Of a DNA stretch of 38,766 nt, positions 1 to 6,951 are shown one piece after another. Origin of the DNA: Lactobacillus equicursoris DSM 19284 = JCM 14600 = CIP 110162 (GTDB lineage Bacteria; Bacillota; Bacilli; Lactobacillales; Lactobacillaceae); the NCBI RefSeq assembly GCF_001434815.1, contig NZ_AZDU01000017.1:1-38766 (forward strand), given 5' to 3'. The notes under the pieces were generated by a model. That model did no database searches and was not told the origin of the DNA. It saw only the letters and a list, made by a program, of their open reading frames with translations. The stretch's first letter is position 1; the number at the start of each line of letters is the position of its first letter. Both the position numbers and the translations under genes were made by a program.

Positions 1-9
1 TTAAGAATT

Positions 10-108
10 TGTCAACAAGTTTTTGGATTTATTTTTTCGTGTCTCCGGAGAGCTACTTGCTCGCCGCGACAACAAGTATTAGTATACTCGTAATTTTTCT
101 TTCGTCAA
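10..108 (-). promoter_or_regulatory. Tandem leftward promoters, rRNA-operon-like
   Basis: Read on the minus strand, an upstream promoter has -35 TTGACG (103-108), a 16-nt spacer and -10 TATACT (81-86). A second -35, TTGACA (10-15), lies 93 bp further downstream, and its -10 would fall at or beyond the left edge. Two strong sigma-A promoters about 90 bp apart with a GC-rich stretch between them resemble the P1/P2 arrangement of Firmicutes rrn operons. That the target is a 16S gene is inference, because no transcribed product is visible inside the window. Confidence 0.5.
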
Positions 109-378
109 ATTTGGATTTTCATTCGGTTTAGCATATAAACGCACGGATGCGTTGTGATAAAGAGCCTTTTTTCTTTCCAGACTTTTAGCAAGCTAAATCC
201 CCGTAGCCACTTTATTTGCTCGTAATAGTTCGGGATTTGCTTAAAAATACTATGATTTTTTCTAAAACTTTTTTGATTTTTTCTTTTCTTAACGAAGACT
301 GCTTGATCTTATCCTCTTCGTAATCCAGAGACGTGTTCTTATGGTTCACCAGTATCAAATCTGCTTTTCCAAGTTATC
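109..378. other. AT-rich intergenic spacer with one imperfect inverted repeat
   Basis: There is no convincing coding region here. The only structure I can point to is an imperfect inverted repeat with arms AGCTAAATCCCC (191-202) and GGGATTTGCT (232-241), separated by about 29 nt and without a U-run on either strand. Short T-rich tracts around 255-295 follow. The long reading frame on the plus strand starting near 341 is antisense to pckA and is not a gene. Confidence 0.4.
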
Positions 379-407
379 AAAAAAAGACGGCATCAGCCGT
401 CTTTTTT
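379..407 (-). terminator. Intrinsic terminator of pckA (bidirectional)
   Basis: The stem GACGGC/GCCGTC with an ATCA loop is flanked by seven A residues on one side and six T residues on the other. It lies 24 bp after the pckA stop on the minus strand. The A/T flanks would allow it to work in both directions. Confidence 0.9.
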
Positions 408-430
408 ACTGTTCAGCTTACTCAGCTGCC

Positions 431-2080
431 TTAGCTCAATTCTTTGATGATTCCCTGCAAGGTTTCCTTAGCCTCGTTTGGCAATGGATTTTCCGGATTC
501 TCGTCGTTGTAGTCGTTGACCCAGTCAAGCCGGTCTTGCATTCTGGCCACCAAAGTCTTCTTGTAGTCAGGATCATCCAGCTTGACTTCAAAGCCTTCAA
601 GCGGCATGTAGGAAACGCCCTTGAAGTCGCCAAACGGCTTCCATTCATCGGTGTCGTCAGCCAGGTATTCCAGGATCTTCATGGTCAATTCCTTTGGAAT
701 ATCCTTGCCCATAAAGGCATCCGTGTTCAAAACGTAGCAAGCAGCATGGCGCTCAGTAAATAATTCCTTAAAGTCACCATAGTCGCCAGCTACTGGGTAG
801 GCTCTAAACGGATCCGCGAACGGCTCAATCACCAAAGTGTTCATGTCAAAGCCTTTTGGCAGGTTTTCCGCGGAAGTCCGCTTGGTAGCCAAGGTCAATC
901 CCATGGTCGTGGCCAGGACCGGATCGTCAATCTTCAAGACTGGCGGTAAGGAGTTGTCCTTCATGATCCAGAACAGAGCTGTAATCGGATCCTTTTCCAC
1001 ATCCACCCGGTTGGCGGAAGTATAGCGGCTCTTGATTACCCGGCCATTATGGTTGCGCAGGTCCTCAGTCACCAGGAACTTTCTGCCAGCTTCATCCTGG
1101 GTCACCGCACAGTTCATGACCACCGTGTAGTACTCGGTTTCGTGGTGACCAGCTGGATAATCGTGGGTCTTGTCGAAGTAGGCTGGCTCAAGGGCAACGG
1201 ATGAGCCGTCTTCTCTTGAAATAATGAAGGCATCGTCATGCAGCACCGTAATGTCGTACTTGCCGCCGTGCGTCGCGTGCGTCAGAGTCGACTTGCCGGA
1301 GCCTGACAAGCCGTAAAAGGCAAAGACCTTGTCGTCCTTGTCCTTGAAGTGGAAGGCCTTCTCGCCGCCGTGGCAGGCAGCATAGCCATGCCGGTGAGCC
1401 ATGGCCCAAGCCAAGGTCAAGGTCCCCTTCTTCAGTTCCCCGAAGTAGCGCAGTCCAAAGACGGCGGCCGCATTATGGGGTGCATCAAAGACGCCGAAGC
1501 CCTTCGGGTAGTCAGGGTCTGTCACGTTCGGATCAAAATAGAAGTAGATGTCGCCTTCATCATAGGCTTTAGAGTTCTTGTACATCTTAGCTGCTGCTTC
1601 ATCAAAGAATTGGAAGTTCAAAATGTAGCTCAACAGGTTGAAGGCTTGGTCTTCAGGCATCATCACGTGCGCCTTGACCGTAAATGATTCATCAAGTCCA
1701 ACCAAGACCGTGGCCTTCAAATACTGTTGCTCATGGCCGGCATAGATGTCTTCATACAGGTTGCTGACCAAAGCCGCCGGGTCTTCCTTTGGGTCGTCAA
1801 CAAAGTGACGGGCACTGGCCGTCCGGCCCAAGATCTTACCATGATTGTAGACTAGCTGAGTCGCCCCCATTGGCAAGCCCAATTCCTTGGTGTGCAGAAT
1901 TGGCAGGTCTGTCACGATGACGCCGGGCTGTCTCTTGGCCAATTCATAGGCTTCAGCTACACTGGCAACTTCATGAACATTATTGCCATAAAAGGCACTT
2001 TCGATTGTCGCGCGCACGCGGCTGAATACTGGATTGGATCTTTTCAGTTCATTTTGCTTAAAACGCTCTTGTGTACTCAT
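431..2080 (-). CDS. pckA: Phosphoenolpyruvate carboxykinase (ATP)
   Basis: 549 aa from the ATG at 2080, which is preceded by GGAAGGA at good spacing. A longer in-frame start at 2164 would add 28 residues unlike the family. The enzyme interconverts oxaloacetate + ATP and PEP + CO2 + ADP in the cytosol. The P-loop reads GLSGSGKST (about residues 257-265), followed by a kinase-2-like HDDAF about 20 residues later, and RYFGELKKGT lies upstream of the nucleotide site. Compared with E. coli PckA (SGTGKTT, GDDEHGW) the ATP-site motifs are shifted, so this belongs to a divergent branch. It lies downstream of a fumarate-reductase-like gene on the same strand with a 201-bp gap and no clear terminator between, so read-through is possible. 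The family call is firm; physiological direction (gluconeogenic or anaplerotic) cannot be told from sequence. Confidence 0.93.
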   Translation of the reverse strand: MSTQERFKQNELKRSNPVFSRVRATIESAFYGNNVHEVASVAEAYELAKRQPGVIVTDLPILHTKELGLPMGATQLVYNHGKILGRTASARHFVDDPKEDPAALVSNLYEDIYAGHEQQYLKATVLVGLDESFTVKAHVMMPEDQAFNLLSYILNFQFFDEAAAKMYKNSKAYDEGDIYFYFDPNVTDPDYPKGFGVFDAPHNAAAVFGLRYFGELKKGTLTLAWAMAHRHGYAACHGGEKAFHFKDKDDKVFAFYGLSGSGKSTLTHATHGGKYDITVLHDDAFIISREDGSSVALEPAYFDKTHDYPAGHHETEYYTVVMNCAVTQDEAGRKFLVTEDLRNHNGRVIKSRYTSANRVDVEKDPITALFWIMKDNSLPPVLKIDDPVLATTMGLTLATKRTSAENLPKGFDMNTLVIEPFADPFRAYPVAGDYGDFKELFTERHAACYVLNTDAFMGKDIPKELTMKILEYLADDTDEWKPFGDFKGVSYMPLEGFEVKLDDPDYKKTLVARMQDRLDWVNDYNDENPENPLPNEAKETLQGIIKELS

Positions 2081-2281
2081 CTCTATGATTCCTTCCATAA
2101 TTCTTCCAAAAGCGGTTTCATTTTTTCTCACCTTAATCATAGCAAGTTGTTTGTGATGAATCAAACATTAAATGATAATCTATAAGAATTATTATGAAGG
2201 TGTTTTAATTGCGCAAAAAAACGTAAAAAGTTTGCAAAAACGCAAAAGAAAAAGCTATACATGAAAATGTCTTGTAAATAA
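2081..2281 (-). promoter_or_regulatory. pckA upstream region with TTGC/GCAA repeats
   Basis: This 201-bp gap carries the pckA ribosome-binding site and an A-rich plus-strand block (2209-2249) with related words TTGCGCAAAAA and TTTGCAAAAACGC. On the minus strand a weak -35-like TTGCGC can be placed before a TAATAA, but no good -10 stands out. I see no canonical cre (CcpA) palindrome and no terminator for the upstream flavoprotein gene. Confidence 0.35.
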
Positions 2282-3676
2282 CTACTTGCCGCGAACGTAC
2301 TTAACGGCCTGGATGCCGGCTTGGCGGCCAAAGACTACCGTTTCAGCGATCGAGTTGCCACCGATCCGGTTGTTGCCGTGCAGGCCCCCAGAAACTTCAC
2401 CAGCGGCGTACAAGCCCTTGATGACATTGCCATTAGTATCCAATACTTCAGTTTCAGCGTCAATGTGGATCCCGCCCATGGTGTAGTGGATGGCTGGGTG
2501 GACATGGATGGCAAAGAATGGGCCAACTTCCACGCCGCGGTCCATCCCCGTGGTCCGGCCAAAGGCCGTGTCGTCACCAGTTGCCAAGTCACTGTTCCAC
2601 TTAGCAACCGTTGCCTCCAAGCCGCTGGCGTCAACGCCGATCTTGTCAGCCAGTTCTGCCAAAGAATCACCGTGTTCGACTAAGCCAATGTGGTCGTAGA
2701 ATTCTACAGCCTTGACGTGGTCCCGGATGCCTTGGTCAAAAATGAGGTAGGCCCCATCTTCGTTTAAGCCGGTAATTGCAGCCGAAACGATCTTTCGAGT
2801 TGCCAGTTCGTTGACAAAGCGCTTGCCGGCTTGGTTAACCAAAATGGCACCTTCGCCGCGGACAGCTTCACCAATCAAGAAGGTCCGGTCACCGTCGGTT
2901 TGAGCAGTTGGGTGAACTTGGATGAAGTCCATTTGGATCAGCTGAGCGTCAATGTCTTCTGCCAAAAGCAGACCGTCGCCAGTTGCACCGGCTTGGTTAG
3001 TGGTCTTGTAGTCTGCTAGGTCAGGCCGATACTTCTTAATGATGGACTTAGAAGCACCAAAGCCGCCAGTTGCCAGGATGACAGTCTTAGCCTTAACGGT
3101 GCGGTGGCCATCTGGCCCCAGAATAACTACGCCGTTAACCTTGCCAGTTTCGTCTTGCAAGAGCTTAACAACCTTGGTTTGGTTAAAGACGGAAATGCGG
3201 GCCTTTTCTATGGCCTTGAGCAAGCCCGTTACCAAAAAGCCGCCAACTGGAGCCATGGAAGCTGGACGGTGGGCCCGCTTCTTGCTCATCCCACCGGTGA
3301 TGGTCAGGTCAGACAATTCAACGTCGTGCTCTTTCAGCCAGTCAATAGCCAAGGCAGCGTGGTCAACAAAGTAGCTCAGCATTTCTGGATCGTTCAAGAA
3401 ACCGCCGCCTTTAAGGGTTTCCTTGTAAAAGTCAGCCTTGTTGTCGATAATCCCGTGGTCGTATTGGACCAGAGATTCAGCTGCGTTCATCCCGGATGAA
3501 GCCTTGCTGGTGTTGCCGCCAAGGGCAGCGTTTTTTTCAAAAACAGCAACGCTAGCGTCTAATTCGTGAGCCTGCAAGGCTGCAGACAAGCCGGTACCAC
3601 CGGCACCAATTACAATTACGTCATAGCTAGGGTTGACCAAGTCAATGGGACTTGGCTTAAATTCGTATTTAGCCAT
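2282..3676 (-). CDS. Soluble flavoprotein fumarate reductase (flavocytochrome c family)
   Basis: 464 aa, ATG at 3676 behind AGAGGAAG. The protein is a cytosolic FAD enzyme of the succinate dehydrogenase/fumarate reductase flavoprotein family. The dinucleotide-binding fold is clear near the N-terminus (VIVIGAGGTGLSAA, about residues 20-33), followed by the GGNTSKASSGMNAA FAD loop. The substrate-site His (VHPTAQ) and the capping/active-site region (GEAVRGEGA, then GKRFVNE) are present, as is the C-terminal RIGGNSIAETVVFGRQAG. It has no FMN-attachment domain and no haem motifs, and no iron-sulfur or membrane subunit is encoded nearby, so it probably takes electrons from a soluble flavin donor. 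The adjacent pckA supports a role in C4-dicarboxylate metabolism (fumarate to succinate), which is inference. A related urocanate or other enoate reductase is the main alternative. Confidence 0.85.
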   Translation of the reverse strand: MAKYEFKPSPIDLVNPSYDVIVIGAGGTGLSAALQAHELDASVAVFEKNAALGGNTSKASSGMNAAESLVQYDHGIIDNKADFYKETLKGGGFLNDPEMLSYFVDHAALAIDWLKEHDVELSDLTITGGMSKKRAHRPASMAPVGGFLVTGLLKAIEKARISVFNQTKVVKLLQDETGKVNGVVILGPDGHRTVKAKTVILATGGFGASKSIIKKYRPDLADYKTTNQAGATGDGLLLAEDIDAQLIQMDFIQVHPTAQTDGDRTFLIGEAVRGEGAILVNQAGKRFVNELATRKIVSAAITGLNEDGAYLIFDQGIRDHVKAVEFYDHIGLVEHGDSLAELADKIGVDASGLEATVAKWNSDLATGDDTAFGRTTGMDRGVEVGPFFAIHVHPAIHYTMGGIHIDAETEVLDTNGNVIKGLYAAGEVSGGLHGNNRIGGNSIAETVVFGRQAGIQAVKYVRGK

Positions 3677-3826
3677 TTTCTTCCTCTACTCATGAAAAAA
3701 TTACTTACTCCCATATTATAAACCACATTTTAGCAATTTTAAATTAAAAGATGATTTTTTAAAAAAGTTAAAAAGAATTCCCATCTATCGAAAACAGAGA
3801 AAACAGAACAAAAAAGGAAAAACAAA

Positions 3827-3854
3827 AAGACCGACTTCCAAGGAAGTCGGTCTT
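3827..3854 (-). terminator. Terminator of the metQNI operon
   Basis: A near-perfect hairpin with arms GACCGACTTCC and GGAAGTCGGTC and a 2-nt loop begins 6 bp past the metI stop. On the minus strand it is followed by TTTTTGTTTTT. Confidence 0.92.
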
Positions 3855-3859
3855 ACTGA

Positions 3860-4573
3860 TTACCGGTGCTGGTGGTTCAATTTCTTTGCCAAGAAGTCGC
3901 CCACGATTTGCACGATAAAGATCATGATCACTACCAAAATCGTTGCGAGGAAGGTAACGTCATTGGCGAAGTCGCGGTAGCCGTACTGGATCGCAGTGGT
4001 ACCCAGACCGCCGGCCCCAACGGCCCCAGCCATCGCCGTCAAGCCGATCAAACTGATGATTGAAACGGTTGACACCCTCACGATTTCAGAGCGTGTTTCT
4101 TTCAGGTATACGTCAAAAATGATATCCCAGTTAGAAGCCCCAAGGCTTTGCGCTGCTTCCACCTTGCCGGGGTCCAAGCTTTCAAGAGCAACCTGCACTT
4201 GGCGGGCATAGAATGGGAAGATCCCCAAGGTCAGCGGTACTAGGGCAGCCGTATCGCCGATTTCCGTCCCCACAATGGCGCGAGTCAAAGGAGAAACGAA
4301 AGCCAGCAAGATGATGAAAGGAATCGCCCGAAGAATGGAGATCAGCTTGTCGCTGACGTTAAACCAGAACTTATTTTCCAGGATCCCGCCTGGTTCGGTC
4401 AAAACCAGGACGATCCCAAAGAAGATCCCTAAGACCCCGCCAAAGATGGATGGCCAGAAGGTCATGTAGATAATCTGCAAGATGGAGGTGCCCCAGCCAG
4501 TGTCGCCACTCCAGCCTAGGTTATAGATATTCGGAAAGTTTTGGGCGATCCAATGCACAATTCCATTAATCAT
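3860..4573 (-). CDS. metI: Methionine ABC transporter permease MetI
   Basis: 237 aa, the usual length for MetI/MetP. It is an integral membrane subunit of the MetNIQ importer for methionine. Five or so hydrophobic helices are visible, and the EAA-type cytoplasmic loop that docks on the ATPase is present as [21 protein letters not shown] (trimmed core EAAQSLGA, about residues 140-147). The C-terminal [17 protein letters not shown] region is typical of this permease group. The start ATGA at 4573 overlaps the metN stop by 4 bp, which indicates translational coupling. It is the last gene of metQ-metN-metI and is followed directly by a terminator. Substrate assignment rests on the operon and on the Met T-box in front of metQ. 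Confidence 0.95.
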   Translation of the reverse strand: MINGIVHWIAQNFPNIYNLGWSGDTGWGTSILQIIYMTFWPSIFGGVLGIFFGIVLVLTEPGGILENKFWFNVSDKLISILRAIPFIILLAFVSPLTRAIVGTEIGDTAALVPLTLGIFPFYARQVQVALESLDPGKVEAAQSLGASNWDIIFDVYLKETRSEIVRVSTVSIISLIGLTAMAGAVGAGGLGTTAIQYGYRDFANDVTFLATILVVIMIFIVQIVGDFLAKKLNHQHR

Positions 4574-5625
4574 AAACGATTACCTCTTTCATCAAGCTCT
4601 GTTACCGTAACCCCTTCTTTTGCCAAAAAGTCGAGGGTTTCTTTTTGCTTCTCTTGGTCACCCTTGACCGTGATCAAGAGCGTCCCTACCGGCTCATCAG
4701 CCAAGACTTCCACGTTCCCATAGAGCATGGAGGCTTCCACGCCCACTTCTCGGTACAGCTCGATAATAATGGACTTAGCCACATTGTTCAAGCTGTAAAC
4801 CAATTGGTAGAGGGATTCGTTTTCGGCCAAGTTAATGTCAAGGCTCTTCAAGGTATCCACTACCTGCAAGGAGCCACCGACAAACTTTTGCGTCAGTTCA
4901 GCCTTCGGGTTCAAAAAGACATCCTTCAAGTTGCCCTTTTCAATGACCCGGCCTTCTTCCATGACTGCCACCTTGTTGGCCACCTTCTTAACCGCGTCCA
5001 TTTCGTGGGTGATCAAGACGATGGTCAATCCCAGTTCCCGGTTCAATTTCTTGAGCAGATCCAAAATTTGGATGGTCGTTTGCGGGTCCAAGGCACTGGT
5101 TGCTTCGTCAGACAGCAGGATTTCTGGGTCATTGGCCAAGGCCCGGGCAATCGCCACTCTTTGCTGCTGACCGCCAGAGAGCTGGGCTGGGTAAGCGTTG
5201 GCCTTGTCTTCCAGGTCAACCAGCTTCAAGAGCTTATGGCATTTTTCCTCCAGTTCATCGTCGCTTAACTTGGAGTGCTTTAAGGCAAAGGCGATGTTTT
5301 CGATGACAGTCGTTTCATTCAGCAGGTTGAATTGCTGAAAAATCATCCCGATCCGGCGTCTTTGCGTTTGCAAGTCCTTGTTGGAAATGACCTGCTTGCC
5401 ATCTTTGACGAATTCCACTCCTTCAACCACGACATCGCCAGCCGTAGGCTTTTGCAAAAGGTTAATCGTTCTGACCAAGGTTGACTTGCCCGCGCCGGAA
5501 AAACCGACAATCCCGTAGATGTCGCCCTTTTCCACGTGCAGGGTCACATCTTTGACAGCCTCAACATCAGGCGCTTTTTTTCTTTTAAAAGTTACGTTGA
5601 CATGATCCAGTTGAATAATGCTCAT
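4570..5625 (-). CDS. metN: Methionine ABC transporter ATP-binding protein MetN
   Basis: 351 aa ATPase subunit of the methionine importer, peripheral on the cytoplasmic face. Walker [10 protein letters not shown] lies at about residues 41-49, the Q-loop in IFQQFN at about 95-100, the ABC signature LSGGQQQR at 149-156, and Walker [13 protein letters not shown] at about 169-180, with the switch His in LITHEMD. Residues about 265-345 form the C-terminal NIL domain that in MetN proteins binds methionine and inhibits transport. Its presence implies feedback inhibition here, which is inference from the family. The gene lies 27 bp downstream of metQ and overlaps metI by 4 bp. Expression is expected to depend on the T-box leader upstream of metQ. 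Confidence 0.97.
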   Translation of the reverse strand: MSIIQLDHVNVTFKRKKAPDVEAVKDVTLHVEKGDIYGIVGFSGAGKSTLVRTINLLQKPTAGDVVVEGVEFVKDGKQVISNKDLQTQRRRIGMIFQQFNLLNETTVIENIAFALKHSKLSDDELEEKCHKLLKLVDLEDKANAYPAQLSGGQQQRVAIARALANDPEILLSDEATSALDPQTTIQILDLLKKLNRELGLTIVLITHEMDAVKKVANKVAVMEEGRVIEKGNLKDVFLNPKAELTQKFVGGSLQVVDTLKSLDINLAENESLYQLVYSLNNVAKSIIIELYREVGVEASMLYGNVEVLADEPVGTLLITVKGDQEKQKETLDFLAKEGVTVTELDERGNRL

Positions 5626-5652
5626 AATTATCGAAGCTTCTTTCTAAGTTAA

Positions 5653-6516
5653 TTAATCTGAAAGCTTTGCATCCCAAGCAGCCACTTGCTTAGTGCCGTA
5701 GTACTTCTTGTAGAGCTGCTTAGTCTTAGCGGTTTGGTAAGCCTTAACGACTTCCTTGTAAGCCTTCTTGTTCTTGTCCTTCTTGCGGGCAACGATGATG
5801 TTGATCCATTGCTTGGAGTCCTTGTTGATTGGTTCAACGTAGATGGTTTGCTTGTCGCCTAAACCAGCTGGGTTGGCGTAGTCGTTGTTGACAACAGCGG
5901 CGTCAACTGACTTAAGCACACGGGCAGCTTGTTCAGTTGCAACTTCCTTGATCTTGAAGTTCTTAGGGTTCTTGGCGATGTCAGCAATCGTGTAAAGCTT
6001 AGTTGGGCTATTCCCCTTCAGGGTAATCAAGCCGGCGTTCTTTAAAACTAAAAGGGCACGCGCTTCGTTAGTAGCGTCATTAGGAATAGCAATGGTTGAA
6101 CCCTTTGGCAAAGCCTTCAATGACTTGTACTTCAAAGAGTAAAGACGGATTGGAGCGATGTAAGTTTCGCCGATCGCCGTCAAGTTAGACTTGTTAGACT
6201 TGTTCCAGTTGTTCAAGAAGTTGTAGTGCTGGAAAGCGTTCAAGTCTAAGTCGCCAGACTTCAAAGCGCTGTTTGGCTGGTTGTAGTCAGAGAAGTTCTT
6301 TGTCTTGACAATGATACCATACTTCTTCTTGGCAGTTGCGGCAACGCTCTTCCAGATGGCCCGTTCTGCCTTAGTAGCCCCAACCGTACCGACCGTAACC
6401 GTGGTGGTCTTGGCAGTTTGACTGCCCTTCTTGCCGAAGCTGAAGAAGGCCACAATTGCAACCAAGGCAACTACAACAACCGCAATAATAATGTTTCTTT
6501 GTTTCTTTTTTCTCAT
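5653..6516 (-). CDS. metQ: Methionine-binding protein MetQ, apparently signal-anchored
   Basis: 287 aa substrate-binding protein of the NlpA/MetQ family, first gene of metQNI. After a basic N-terminus (MRKKKQR) comes one hydrophobic helix, about residues 9-27. There is no lipobox: the predicted protein contains no cysteine at all, whereas MetQ is normally a lipoprotein. It is therefore likely held by an uncleaved N-terminal membrane anchor. Family motifs include VGTVGATKAE near the start, DYNQPNSALKSGDLDLNAFQHY, and AIPNDATNEARALLVLKNAGLI. The C-terminal region is very Lys-rich. An S-box is absent; transcription runs through a Met-specific T-box leader (6606-6875). Confidence 0.95.
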   Translation of the reverse strand: MRKKKQRNIIIAVVVVALVAIVAFFSFGKKGSQTAKTTTVTVGTVGATKAERAIWKSVAATAKKKYGIIVKTKNFSDYNQPNSALKSGDLDLNAFQHYNFLNNWNKSNKSNLTAIGETYIAPIRLYSLKYKSLKALPKGSTIAIPNDATNEARALLVLKNAGLITLKGNSPTKLYTIADIAKNPKNFKIKEVATEQAARVLKSVDAAVVNNDYANPAGLGDKQTIYVEPINKDSKQWINIIVARKKDKNKKAYKEVVKAYQTAKTKQLYKKYYGTKQVAAWDAKLSD

Positions 6517-6605
6517 GATAATACCTCCAGAAACACATGATGATCATCGTTATCTAAAAAAGCAGGGCAACTAAAGCAATTGATCAAATTAGTTATTTGT
6601 GAAAA

Positions 6606-6875
6606 TAAAAAGCGTCCGCCCTAGTTAAAGGACGAACGCTCGTGATACCACCTTTAGTTCACCTATTACTTTCATAATAGGTCTCGCTAACTGTCTGCCA
6701 AAAATTGGGAAACAGCTTGCTTTGTTAACGAGAGCAACCCCGGCAAGAGCTAAATATCACCCTTGCATATCATTCCAAGCCCATGTTCACTAGAGCATTT
6801 CTGACACCTTTCACCAAACGATGCCTCTCTTTGAAGAAGTACTTCCAGCTACTCTGCTTTTCGAGATAACTTTTC
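6606..6875 (-). promoter_or_regulatory. T-box leader, methionine-specific, controlling metQNI
   Basis: The minus-strand leader contains the conserved T-box core GGTGGTATCACG (about 6641-6652), where the UGGU loop would pair with the ACCA end of an uncharged tRNA with A73. Immediately after it comes an intrinsic terminator with arms GCGTTCGTCC and GGGCGGACGC followed by TTTTTATTTT (6606-6640). Upstream is a long stem I (about 6780-6870). On its 3' side the specifier-loop sequence GTGAACATGG places ATG (6782-6784) as the codon, that is Met. When tRNA-Met is uncharged, antitermination would switch on the transporter genes. Met T-boxes in front of methionine genes are well known in Lactobacillales. 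Confidence 0.93.
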
Positions 6876-6892
6876 TTAAATTTGATATTTAT

Positions 6893-6921
6893 AATTTATC
6901 ATTTTTCTTTAAGCGAGTCAA
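6893..6921 (-). promoter_or_regulatory. Promoter of the T-box/metQNI transcript
   Basis: -35 TTGACT (6916-6921), a 17-nt spacer and -10 TAAATT (6893-6898) on the minus strand. The predicted start lies just upstream of T-box stem I. It sits only about 30 bp after the stop of the upstream ATPase gene, with no strong terminator between. Confidence 0.65.
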
Positions 6922-6951
6922 CCGTCTTTTGCAACTTTTTTAAAAAATTGC

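Noticed and set aside
341..763. 140-aa plus-strand frame over the pckA 3' end.
   Set aside because: Antisense to pckA, runs through its terminator, no homology I recognise and no ribosome-binding site.
4645..5268. 207-aa plus-strand frame over metN.
   Set aside because: Shadow of the metN coding strand; no start signal.
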